From contig JBBBWG010002349.1 of assembly GCA_037176905.1 (NCBI GenBank), positions 1 to 25,859 on the forward strand: a stretch of 25,859 bases of DNA. Direction: 5' to 3'. Of this stretch, positions 1-12,700 are shown piece after piece. How positions within the stretch are numbered: the stretch's first letter is position 1; the number at the start of each line of letters is the position of its first letter. The notes under the pieces were generated by a model, which was given only the letters and a program-made list of their open reading frames with translations, had not been told where the DNA came from and did not search any database. A program made the translations under genes and the position numbers. The DNA is from Azolla pinnata (lineage: Eukaryota > Streptophyta > Polypodiopsida > Salviniales > Salviniaceae).

Positions 1-673
1 TAATATAACGGCTCTCGCCCCCATTATTGAACCATTCCGATTCAGCACCAGTCTGCAGGCTCCAAGTCTCCCGATAATAAAATTTTTAGTCTTCTGATTC
101 GTGTACGATTTTTTTTTCTTGTCATGTTCCTGTCTTCCGAGCCGATATCTTTGTCTATACGATTCGGCTATCACAATCTGTATGTACAAATATGCATGTG
201 TGTTCGTGGATCAGTTTCCGGTTTGTTCATGCGTGTGTTTTGTCCATCTTTCCGGAGAATTTTTGTCCGGACGAGTGTGAAACCGATGATCTCTCTCACC
301 ACCTCACTGAAGGAAAAATGCACTCGCTTTCTCTAACGGCCTAACCCTAACCCTAACCCTAACCCTAACCCTAATTCCCCTACTCCGACCGTCCATTGAC
401 GACAACAGTTTCGAACTCGATCTCCGTTGCTCGTTCCATCAGCCCGAATCCGTTCCGCTCCGGTCTCCAAGCCGGAAGACCCGCTGCGGTGCATTGCATC
501 GTCATTGTGCTTTGCTGCAGAGGTAGTTACGTGAAGACGTGCGCATTGAAGCCCGGGACAGAGAGCGATCGGTCAACCGGAGACTCGGAGAGAGAATCCG
601 AAGGAGGTCAGACGGATTTCGGATGAAAGTACGATGAAGTCAGAGGAGGAAAGCGGAGAGACGGTGGCGGGAT
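1..673 (+). promoter_or_regulatory. GEX2: GEX2 upstream region and probable 5' leader
   Basis: No convincing gene lies here; the short open frames have no protein-like composition. The stretch ends at the proposed GEX2 start at 674. It holds a telomere-like CCCTAA tract (341-374), two upstream ATGs close to the start (622 and 634) and three AACCG cores (219-223 on the minus strand, 281-285 and 575-579 on the plus strand). AACCG resembles the MYB site used by the sperm-lineage regulator DUO1, which is known to activate GEX2 in Arabidopsis. Assigning these cores to DUO1 is inference. No clear TATA box was identified and the transcription start is unknown. Confidence 0.5.
341..374. repeat. Telomere-like (CCCTAA)5 tract
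   Basis: Five perfect CCCTAA units run from 345 to 374, preceded by a partial CTAA at 341-344. The unit is six bases (TTAGGG on the other strand), not the seven-base TTTAGGG unit usual for plant telomeres. It sits 300 bp before the GEX2 start and is flanked by unique sequence, so it is an interstitial tract or promoter/leader microsatellite and not a chromosome end. Confidence 0.9.
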
Positions 674-726
674 ATGGATGCAAGGAGTTCGAGAAAGCCA
701 AGCGGAGGAAGGTCCTCACGTTGTGA
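622..726 (+). other. Two upstream ORFs before the GEX2 start
   Basis: ATG 622 opens a four-codon frame ending at 636. ATG 634 opens a 30-codon frame ending in TGA at 724-726, which overlaps the proposed GEX2 start at 674 in another frame. If both lie in the mRNA they could lower translation of GEX2. This depends on the unmapped transcription start. Confidence 0.4.
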
Positions 727-782
727 TCGCAGAATTCCGTGCTCCTGTGCCATCATCCTGTTCCTTCAAGCTCTTCTTTCAG
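674..782 (+). CDS. GEX2: GEX2 exon 1: start and signal peptide
   Basis: ATG 674 is the first in-frame ATG after an in-frame stop at 635-637. It gives a basic N-terminus followed by a hydrophobic core, CAIILFLQALLS (residues 25-36), a good signal peptide for a protein that must be secreted. The exon ends at CAG followed by GCAATG, a GC-type donor. It leaves one base that pairs with exon 2 to make Val37. No GT before the frame closes at 830 that I checked gives the needed phase. Confidence 0.6.
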
Positions 783-3700
783 GCAATGAATGGCTCAGAA
801 TCGTCTTTCTTGCATCGTTATTTTTTTCCTGAAAAATCATTTTTTTTGAAAGTTTCTTTCGTTATTTCTCCGGCGAGAATTTTCCTTTCTCCTTTGGTAT
901 CATGCATCAAACAGCAGGGAAGAAGGGCACAAAAGATTTGTATAGGCGCTGTCAAAATCCGAAGCGCAGATTCTTATCTCAAAGAATCGGGGAAGCATTC
1001 ATACATTTGCAATGTGTGTATCTATGTATGTTTCTTTGATTATGTATGCATAGGAGGGTTGAACTAGTGCTGGCAGTGTGAATTCGGGCCTGGCTACATT
1101 GTCGCCTAGCCTTACAGATTGATAGTGCGCATCACTCATTCCATGTCATCAAATGGTGGTTGAAAGGACCAGTTGGCAAGCTGTAATAGCAAGTGTAAGA
1201 CTAGAAACAGCCAGCTGCAACGGTGATAGTAGTCTGGATTGCTTGTAGTTTAGGGCCATGCATTCTCAATGGACTATTTGTTACGTGAATCCATGCATGC
1301 TGCAGGATGCACAATTATCCCGCTGCACAATGCACATGGCCATCTATGTTATGAAATATTGCACAGAATGTTCTAGCTTAAAATCAAAATATTTTCTATA
1401 TGTATTTGTATTTGTTTTGCCCTTCCCTGTTAAGTTTGAATTTTTTGCTTGAAAATTTATGGATTGCAGTTACCTCGGTGGAATCTGCTTATATGCTAAG
1501 CAAAGATTGCACAAAGATAAGTCTCAAAGGAAGGAGAATTAGAGTTATCGAGGGAATACCTTTCAATTTTACCTTGCAACCTTACATCGTTGACTGTGAC
1601 AACCCAGCTTGCAAAATGTACTATGGTGGAGTACTAGTATGTGATACTAATGCAAATTGCAAGTCCTGCAGTACATACAAGGGCCCATTTTCCCCTGACA
1701 GGATTCAAGTTGGTATATGGCTACTCTCAGATATTCAGGTCAGAGCGCCTGGTGCTACCTGTAGCATTGGAAGCACTCCGATTGTTTCCATCCGTGGATC
1801 GTATCCTGTTTCATGCGTGATCAGGAATAGTTATGCAAGTAATGTCTATCAGTATCTCCTGCGAGTCGTGGTCATTGATAAAGCAAAACCTAATGATCTT
1901 GGCTCCCCAGCTGACTTGTTGGCTATGATAGCTTCAGGGGCAACAATTATGGTTGCGGCAGGTAAATCATTGTGGTTTATGTCGAAATTCTCTTGTAACA
2001 TCTGAAGATACAATCAAGCTTGATGATGGATGGCGAAGTTTATATGTAGGTGAAGTAGACCCAGACACCTCATCAATTGTATGGGCTGATGCATCCACTA
2101 TATATTACCCAGGAGAGAGGATAAAGATATCGGTGTCACCGCGAGATCGTTTTGGCAATCTTGTTTCAGAAAAGACTGGAAGAACAGACCTTAGCTATCC
2201 ATGGAATTTGACAGTTGTAAATCTTGAAACGAATGTGAGAAGTTATCCAAGCTTTGATGTTTTTATTGATCACAGTGGACAGCATAATGTTAGTTTTGTG
2301 GCAGATCAAATTGGACGTCAGAAAGTGTACATAATCAGCAATGGAAAGATTTTTGGTCATTCTGCATTACCATTTACTGTTATTACAGGTCCGTCTACAT
2401 AATTTCCCTGAGCATCATGTCTTTGTTATCTTTTCCGTCTTTCAAGAAAGGTAGCTCATATTAAGCACAATAAAACTTCTGAGGCCCACTTATGCGTGTA
2501 TCAATCACTCAGTTTGCTTTTCTCCAGTAAGACTCAGCAAGGTTATTATCAGCAAGAGAGGTTTCTGATCATTCTGCATCACCATTTACTGTTGTTGCTG
2601 GTTTGTTTATGTCATTTTACTGAGTGTCTTATCTTTGTGAGATTATCCACCTTTCTAAAAAGATGGCTCACATTGAACATGTTTGATCACACTTTGAGAA
2701 CCACTTATCTACGTATCATTAATCACTCAATTAGTCTGTGTCTCCTCAATATGAATTGACAGGGTTCTTGGATGATTTATATGGCTCATTGTTTTCTTTT
2801 TGTTGACATAAAAAAATGAACTTTTTCAGGCTCATTATACCTACCTTATTGCCAAGGAAGTTGGGTGGATGACAAACGTTCATTTATCTCAGGCACCATT
2901 GCAAAGTTTCGACTGAAAGTTGTTGATAAGTTCAACTCACCGTTAGGGTCTTCAATTGCCTTACAGTACTCAATCAGAATTTATGATGAGGCTGGGAATC
3001 TAGACTTACATCCCCAGTTGAACTTGCAGAATGAGGCCGAACCTGGATTTGTTCTTATTGAGTTTAGGACTGCTAAGGCTGGGCGTCATTATGTTTTTAT
3101 TGGAAACAACACATTTTATGTGCCAGGGTCACCTTTTGCTTATGATGTTGTTGTTGGTAAACACGTCAATCCTTCACTAGATACCTGGTCTGTAAAACTG
3201 GTTTTTACCTTCGGTCATAATTTTAATATAGCTTGCCATTTTATTCAGGACAAATATCAATTCCTCATTGCGTAGGCAGGATAACACCAGCTAATCTCAA
3301 GGCAGGTTCAGCAGTCATCCTGAATATCACATTGTTCGATTCTTCTCAGAACCTAGTCAAAAGACTGAGCTATGTGGAGTTTTCAGTAGCTATAAGGTTA
3401 TTTGACAGGGAATTGACATCTCCTACAATAGTAAAAGGCGGGGAAACATCAACAGGATATCAAGCAATTTCATTCTATCCCACTGTAGCAGGAAAATATT
3501 CTATGGATGTTGGTTATAAACGAGATTTTGTATCAAATTCTCCTTTTTATTTCACAGTGATCCCAGGTAAACTAAATTTGTTGGTTGATTTGTGCTATTA
3601 TTTCACGTCTTTGTGCTGTGTAATAATGCCTCTTACTGCATGGAAGATGAGTGAAATCAACATTAGTGGTGGATAACTAAAAGAATGTATGTGTCATTAT

Positions 3701-6700
3701 CAAGAGTCATTAAGACATAAAATGAGTTGGTCTTGGAGGGTAAAGTGGGTCATTTATGATTACGTTTTTCATCTAGTGCTGTCAATCTACGCAAAACTAA
3801 GGCTTTGTTGCCATAATTTAATCAGTTTAACTGGACAGGTCCATTTTCTGTGGCGCATAGCACAGTGGTTGAACACTCTGATTTCATGAACGCAGTTTCT
3901 GGTTCACCAATAACATTGGTTGTGCAGCAAATGGATGCATATGGAAATAAATTTACCTCTGCAACCAAGTATGATTTTCGTGTAACAGCTTTTCAAATTA
4001 TTAAGGGAGCACATAACTTTCTTGTGCCGCGGGTGTCAGCATCCTATGACCGGAAAATGGGTACACAATTCCTGAATGTTATTCTTGCTAGAGTGGGAAA
4101 TTGCTACCTTGAAATCGGTAGCACTGCAGAAAATGTATCAGGATCTCCTTTTCCTATCAAAGTCAAAGCAGGTATTATGTTTAATAACGCAAAGAAGGAT
4201 TCTGACATATTTGACATACTTTATTGTTTCTAGAAATTGCCTTTCATCAGCAGGTTAAAAATCCACTTCTCATGCCCAAAATGGAATAACCACTGTGAAT
4301 GGCTGATTGATCATGTTTCCACCAAATTATAGAAGTTGGCATAAGTGGAAATGCACACTGAACATGGCCAAAGTGGCATAGAATAGAGTGATTTGTTATG
4401 ATATCCTTGAGTTGCATCATAAAAAAACATGAAGAGCCCCACAATAGCTCTTGGTGGAAAGACACCCCACAATTAGGCCCCCCTTTTTACTCATGTCATA
4501 GTATAGATGAATCATCAGGCCCTCTTACATGGTTAGAAATCCAGGTAAAGCTTATAAAATGTCCAGTGATGCTGTGTCAACATGAAATAGCTTATCAGCA
4601 TGCTTTGCTTCTATGTTAACACAATTAAAAATGTTTGTAGGTGCTTTAAGTATGTCAGCATGTATTGGCTTTTGGGTTACCAAAACAATAACTGCAGGAT
4701 CTTTAGCTCATTTTACTGTAATCTACATGGATTCTTTCGGAAATAATGTCAGCAAGGCAACAGGCAGTGAAGAGACGATCTCCGCAATTGCTAACGTTAG
4801 CCTGTCTAAAGACTTGATTATTGGATTAAGCAATGTTGACGTGAAAATAGTTACTTTGAGTGAATTAGGAATTTCAGATTTCTACTTCAATATTACTACA
4901 GCAGGAGAGTATTATCTTCATATTCTAGTTTCTCTACAAGGGAAAATGGTTTCTTTGGGGAGATCACCATTTTTTTTCAAAGTTAATCCTGGTAATGTTA
5001 TTGCAACTTTTTGGAAATGTTGATTTCTGTTTACTTTAAAATTTTATTACTCATACCTCTTTGATTTCTTTGATATAGACATGACATCGATAATCGTCAA
5101 CACTTCTACATATGCTAGCACATATTTGTAATTTCACTACTGATACCTAAAACATAAATTCTGGTGTTAATCTGCATCCCTTGGGCAATTGATCTGTATT
5201 TTCAATCTATCTGAATAATGCAATGGTTGGTTTATAATGTGATTTTGAGCTGTTTCTCTGTCCTTTTTATTCCATTTGATGTTTCTTTATTGTCGTTTCA
5301 ACCTTATGGGAATCAAAATCCGTTGTACTCTCTGGATGTTGTTTCCTGAATAAGGTAGCATGTGATGCTAATACTAGCAGAGTTCTTGAAAAATGAACTG
5401 AGGCAGCAAAGGATTTCATTATAATGTACACATTTGGGTTCTCCAGCATTTTCCATGCATTCTAGTTGCGAGCATTCTATGCACTCAATTTATTGTCTAT
5501 GAAACTATATTTATTTATCTGCACCTTTAAAAGGTCTACCATGTATCCACGCATCTATTCACCTCTGCATTCATGCTAGTAAAATTTGTAATTACGCCAG
5601 CTTATGAAACTCTGTATATTTTTGCATCGTCAAGGTCGATTCACAGAGCCAATATACATACCTAAACCTATATCTATAATTAGGCTGATTACAAAGGTTT
5701 TTTTCTTTGGTGCAGATTTACTTATGCCAGCAGCTTGTTCCTTTTCCTGGTCTAGTAACATTTCACATACAGCTGGTGATCAAGTTGTGGCAAAGCTTTT
5801 CTTAAAGGATCGTTTCAATAACTCTGTAATTGTAACCCAAAATGAGCTGATGATGTTGCATATTACGATTTATCGAGCACTTACTTCTGAGACAATGAAT
5901 TTAGTTGATGCTAAGGTACTCACTGACATCGAGGAGAATGCCATAAGGCTTTCATTTGTCAGTAAACAATCTGGGAGCTTCCAGCTCTCGATCACAGACA
6001 TATATGGCTCATCTATCAGTGCCTCACCTTACTTATTTTCTGTAGTTCCAGGTAGAGACATAAGGGCTACAGCCTTCAAACTTTTTTTTGTAGGCAATAT
6101 GCTCATATTTTGACCAAGTGCCACATCCTTCAGTGAATTTAAGAAGATAATTGGCAGCTGGACGAATTTTTGCAGAGAATATAGAATAGCTTTACTTTTA
6201 CTAACATAGATTCTCTCATTTCTTCGTTGGCTGCTTGGTTTATGAGAAAGTAAGTTTAGATAAGTATTATCATTTAAACTTGAATTTGGTCTGGTATGAT
6301 TCTGAAGTTGGGGTTCTTTCTTCTGCTTTTTTAATTTCTATTTTATATTTGTCCAACTCCCTAACTTCACATCGCTGATCTACTATTAATAATCTTATCC
6401 ATTGATAGGTAACCCCTTTCCAAATTCACATTTGACTATGCGCGTGAACATTGTTACATAATAACAGTAGCAGTCTTATATAACACAATAATCATCTACA
6501 TAAAATGTGTTTTTTGTTATAATCCGTCTAGGTCCAGTAGTGATCAAGAATTGCTCGGGACAGTGGCAGAATAATACAGACACCATTGAGGAAGGATCAT
6601 TAGCAGAATTTATCATAAAAGAGCGAGATGCGTTCGGTAATGTGGTTTGCAAGAACATAACAAAAGGTGAAAAGCAGTTGGTCTTTAAAGCACGAATTCT

Positions 6701-9700
6701 CGGCATTGAGAAAGCATATGTATCAGCCTTAGAATTTAAGGCAATAGCAGGTAAAAGTGATGATATACAATGTGGCCAATTGCTCACCTTTCCAGTATTG
6801 TTATATAATCTTGGTCAATATCGCCTGGAGATAAAGAGTGGAAACCAGAGCATATATGGGTCTCCATATCCATTTAATGTTGTTGAAGGTATATATTGCA
6901 TAATCTACCTGCAGTGACTTTTATTTATCAATGTAATGCCTTCTGTTTTGGGTGGTGCTACCAAAATTCTCTCTCAATAAGGATACAGGGGCGGTCTTAT
7001 AGCAAGTTCTATTTTCTACATTCCATTGTGCTTGAGTTAAATTACAACAGGGTTGTTTTGAGCCGGCAGTAGTTAACTCTAAAATTGCTGTGATTCGCCC
7101 TCCTTTAATTGTTCTTTTCTGTCCTAGCTTTCAGCATGTTCTTAGGCTGTTTTTGTAGTTAATGTCCGCCTTGCCTGGGTGCTAGTAATGGACTAGTATT
7201 GTTCATTGTAACCTGTTTGTCCACTCATCTACAGTCTATCCATTTATGTTAATCTCTTTCTTAGTCTTATTTTGGCTACTCCCTGCCGAATTTGACTCTC
7301 ATATGTGTTTTACCATAATAAGTCAAGAAAGTCTGTGCTGCTTGCTTTTTTCTGGGTTGCTCTGGTTTGTTGTGTTTGGCATTCTTTTTTCCGTCATGCA
7401 ATAGGAATGATTCCTGTTAAATTGTTTATGGTTATGTGAAGAAATGATTATCAGGCAGCCACTTTCCAGGGGTCTCTATGGCAGATTTACAACGGGATTG
7501 CATCTCTCTCTATATTAATGGAGCATCTGTAGCATGTATGCATCATCATTGAAAAGATGTTAAAGATGCAAAATTATAACTAATGCAGGTCTCAATATAA
7601 CTGATTAGATACTACTTACGAGTTGGCATTTTTCATTTTATCAGGCATAAACGAAGAATGCTACCAATATTCTAGAATGGCATGTCCTCAACACAATCTC
7701 TTGTGCATGTTTTGTTTACAGGACCTGTTAGCAGCTCCTTGAGTACGTTTGAGGGTCCTGGACTTGATGTATCACCCAGTGGCAAGCCTACATACTACGT
7801 AATGTCACTTCGTGATGAAAAAGGGGTGCCAAAGGGATCACATTTAGGTTCACTGAGTGTGGAAATATTGGAATTTAATAAAATGATACAAATCAGACCA
7901 AATATAACTGCTGTCCCTAACAATCGTGGTGTATTTAATGTCACATATTTGCCCACGATTGCTGGCACTTATGTCATTATGACAAGATGGTTGGGAGTAC
8001 AAGTTGGTGAAGCTCACTACATGACTGTGACTCCAGGTAAACAAATGGATTACATGGTGATATATTTTTGGACTTGAGAACAATAAACAGTGATATCCAT
8101 CAAAGTTGAATATATTCCTTTTTTCTGACTAAGAGGATAACATAGGGGGAGACAAAAAAACATCAATTTTCCCTAATAAATAACAACGAAAAAGTTAGGA
8201 TTCGGTAAAGAAAGAAGACAGTTTAATATTAACCTGAACATTTTCAACAAAAATTTCAGACTGGGTATTAAGTAAGAAGTGGAGTAATGAATTTCTGTGG
8301 CCTTGTCTTTCTGGTGCATGTTTCCAAATCGAGTTTATAACGTGCTTTCCATTTGGCTGTAGAATAAATGGCAAATTAATTGCTTGTATTGGCCATTTTT
8401 TTCTAGCATGACAAATACAATAAACACACAAGAAACATCAGACATATTTCTGATGCATGCATAGAAATTCTTTATTTCCTATTGCCGATTTCTTAGAGGT
8501 ATAATTCTCTCGGTTGCATTATTTCTTTCCAGGCTGTAGATGCTTGTACAAGATTGCTTTCAAAATGTTTTGAATGCTGTGGTTAGAAATTGAGAGACAT
8601 GGATAGAGTTGAAAATAACAACTTGGCCGTCTCCCATTTCATCTAAAAGTGAATCAAAGTCTTCAGATGTTGGCTGTAGACCATAATATCAAAAATTTTG
8701 TGATTCCTTCCCATTCCAGAAGTCAACAAAGGAAGGGGTCTCAGCCAGTGAATCACCTGAGGCCTTATCACCCTTGGCAAGGTCAAATAAATGTCATTGT
8801 GAGACATTACAGGCGCTTTGCCTCCCTCATTTTGGGGATAACTCATCCTTGAGCGGCCATCGTTTGGAAGGAAAAACTTCTATCAGTCTAAGCATAGGAT
8901 TTTGGGTTATTCGATGTCTACAATAATGCAGCAGAACTTATGTCGTACCTATTCTCTTTTGATACACGAAAATTTCAGAGGTGTGAGAAAAGTTTGGCCT
9001 CTTAAAAGACGTCAATATAACCTTCTTTCTTCATTTATGCAGCATCTGTATTCTTACCTTGAATTTGTGGCATTTGACAGCTGGCCATTCCTCTTAATGG
9101 TCTTTTACCTAGAGCTAGAAGGAACCATTCTCTGATGCTAAGTGGAAAACTATCAGATTAGATTTCAATACAGAAATTGAGTTTATACTTGCATTCATAA
9201 GTTGATTTTCTATTTTTCAAGGTTATACTAATTTCAATATACTCGAGATGATGTGATTCATTCCCACCACAACAATTTAGAACTGTGTATGAATCAGATT
9301 CTTGAAACTATTACAGGTTCTGTGTCCGCTGTCAATTGCACAGGAATGTGGGAGAATAAGGTTTTAAACGTGGAGGCAGGACAAATTGCAAAGTTTATTA
9401 TCAATCAGAGAGACATGTATGGAAATGCTGTATTTTCTAAAAACTCATCAGACATAGTTCCGTTTACAGCAGAAGTGTTGAAAGCAAGTGATAGACAACC
9501 TGTTTTTACGTCAGTTATGTCATTTCAACCATGGGGTGATAGGCCTACAGATAGTCAAGTTCTTACTTTCCAAATATGGGAAGACGGAAGCCATTTTCTT
9601 GAGATAAAATCTGGAGGAGAAAACATTTATGGATCTCCATTTCCATTCACTTGTACCACTGGTAATTTGTTTTCTGAAAATGACAGGTTCAAATTCAAAT

Positions 9701-12700
9701 TTAGGTGGCCAATTTCATCTCATAAACGTCATTCCTTGTTAATCTTTCTGCATATCTTTTTCATTTATTATGTTTAAATTTAAAACTTTTTAGGACCAGT
9801 GGCACTTCCCGAATGCTCTGGAGAGTGGCAAGATGGAATTCATTTATTTTTGGCAGGGGGAACTGCAAAATTTCTTATATATTGTACACAGGATGTATCA
9901 GCTACAAACCACAATTTCAACCCACTGAAATTTCAGGGGACAATATGGGACAACTCTGTTGTATCAACTCCTGATATGACCATTGAGAAAATGGTTACAG
10001 AAACCATGGGATCTCAACTATTGAGGTTCTCACCTGAAAAGAGTGGAACATTTTCGCTGTCAGTGCAGAATGTGGTTAAAAAAAGGCTAACTGGTTCACC
10101 TTTCAAGTTTACCGTTCAGGAAGGTGCGTAATGGACTGCTTAAAAGTAATGCAATTTTTGAGTTTATGCGTTTTAAGACATGCTAATTATTCTGAACAAA
10201 GGTGGTATCGTACCATGGATTATTTTCACCCTTATTGGGGTTGCACACAAAACCAACAACCGCAAAAGCATCAATTACTCTAAAAGAAGGGAGACCACAT
10301 TAAGATGGGACGTAGGAGTGCGAAATCTTTGCACCTATCTTGGAAAGCAAGGAAAACGTGTAAAATCTATATGAAACTGAAACATTAGAAATCACTGTAT
10401 GTGCGCATTACTATTGCCCATAAATGAATGATTTATTACATGTGTAGGTGCTGTAGCCTCTTCCTCATAATGCGTACTTTGTAGGCTTCTCTGAGAGTGA
10501 AAGTATTACGAGATCCTCGTGGAGAACCGTGTCTTTCTGATGCTGGATTGTGTACTCAAAACTGCAAGATTGATTACACAAACATTGATGCACCAAATTT
10601 ATAGAATGAAATCTCTCTTTTAGAAGTGAATAAAATCATCTAAGACAACTAAAAATAGCAGATATCTAAAATCAACAGTCTCCATTACGTGTGTCTAGTA
10701 TAGGTGGGGCGTATAACGGGGCTGCTTTTGGCTGATTAAGCAAATAAAGGACACAGTTGAACATATATAAATTTAAGGGAGTTGTCTTAATATATGCTTA
10801 TGAGCTATCCTAAGATTTATAGATTTCTATATATCCTTCTCTCCCATCCAGAGATTGCTAGCCTTCCATTACGGATTGTTTATACTGATGTCAATGGACA
10901 AACTTGGTAGTGGTGGAACATGCCGTCATATCCAGTAGTATGATGTGATCAAAGGAATAACTATATTTAGGTGGTCTGGGATTTTAGGATTTTTTTTAAT
11001 GCAGCTCTTATTTGAAAATCTACATGCACAATGATTTATATCCATATTATCACTAGAATCTCCTGCATTTTAATGTTTTCTTATCTATTTTAGGATACCA
11101 GTATTGAATATAGGCACATCATATTCGCTTTTCCACCTGCAGTCACTAAATTAACTAACAATGTGGCGTATCAATCTTAAGCTTCATTTTGATTCATTAT
11201 TTATTCCAACATTTTCTCCTAGGGTTAATCAGTATGAAACATTGCAGAGGTAAATGGATGAAAGGGATAAATACATTTGAAGTTGGGACTGACATTTCCT
11301 TTGTTATAAAGCAAAGTGATATTTATGGAAATGCTGTCTATGATCCTTATCCTTTCACAATTAAGGTCGTGAAAATTGATACCAAGCTTCCTGTCACAAT
11401 GTTTGGTGAATATTTGAGGCCTTTGTTTATGAACAAGACTGAATACATGCTTGTGAATGTCATGGTGAAAGAAGTTGGAACTTTCAGTTTGTACATTGGA
11501 AATTCATCTCTAGATATAGCAGGCTCGCCATATCTGTTTTCATGTACACCAGGTACAGCTATTGAGAGATGCTTTTAATGTGAAAATGCTGAATTATATA
11601 TTTTGGAAGTCAATTGATCAGTATGTTTATGTTTTACATTCAACAGGCTTACTTGCAATTAATAATAGTAGGGTTGTAGGGGAGGGATTGTCTCCATTAG
11701 CATCTATCAACTTTTGGAACGAAATTATAATTTATTTCCAAGATGTTTATAACAATATTGTTCCAATTAGTAACGTGTCACTTTCTTTGAATGTAACTGG
11801 AGGAAGCATGTTGGGAATGGAAGCCTATGATATTCTTCCAATAACTAGTTCATTGGTCAGTCCAAATGTAACTGGAGGCTCTGTGGCAATTGATGGTTTC
11901 AAACTTTATTCTGATGGTGGTTATCGGGCTGCATATAGGCCATATATTACTGGAAATTACCATATCTCTATTGTTTTTAATGGATCAACGATTCCAACAA
12001 GTTTGTCAAATGTTGCTGTTGGGGAAGGTTGGTATTCATATGTCTATTGTTTATAAGCTGTGTATGCTTTTGATTGGTTACTAGTGAAAATCAGATGTTT
12101 TTGTTTCAGGCTGGGTCCAAGCAAGGTTTTGCACGGCGACTTTCAAACCGTCAAACACAGTTATTGCAGGAGAGATAATACAAGTGTATGTCACAGCACG
12201 AGATCCTCTAGGCAACAGTGTATCATACGCAACTCAAGCAGTCAACTTCTCAGTTACACCATTACCAGTTGGGATTGCTGTCCCAAACTCTGTAAACACC
12301 GAGATTTATAATGCCAGCCAAGGATCATACATTGCGAACTTCAGTATTAAAGTTTCTGGCACATACAAAGTGGAGATTGCTGCTTATGGATCTCATATCA
12401 GTGGAAGCTCCTTCATGATCAACGTTTTACCTGGTACAGCTCTTATCAATGTTACATACTTTTTGCCATAGCATAGGAATGTTCACGTAGTTCATATATA
12501 GAGCATGTGTATGACATGGATTGCGTATATAATTTTGATTTTATGAACATTGCATACTCAGATATGTGGGCTTCTTATCAAAGTTGCCGTGAGCAAGCTG
12601 TCTATTTCTTAATCAAGAAAGTGAGATCAATTAAATTAAGCACAATTACATTTGCATGGAATGATTCAAGTGACCTGCTTATGTGGATTAAGCTAATAAA

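Noticed and set aside
341-374. Chromosome end or telomere
   Set aside because: Only five units, with unique sequence on both sides and a gene 300 bp away.
124-626. Two short open frames upstream of GEX2
   Set aside because: Composition is not protein-like, no domain is visible, and one crosses next to the CCCTAA repeat.
678-1067. A 129-codon frame covering GEX2 exon 1 in another frame
   Set aside because: No signal peptide or recognisable domain; the overlapping frame from 674 gives a clear signal peptide and the correct phase for exon 2.
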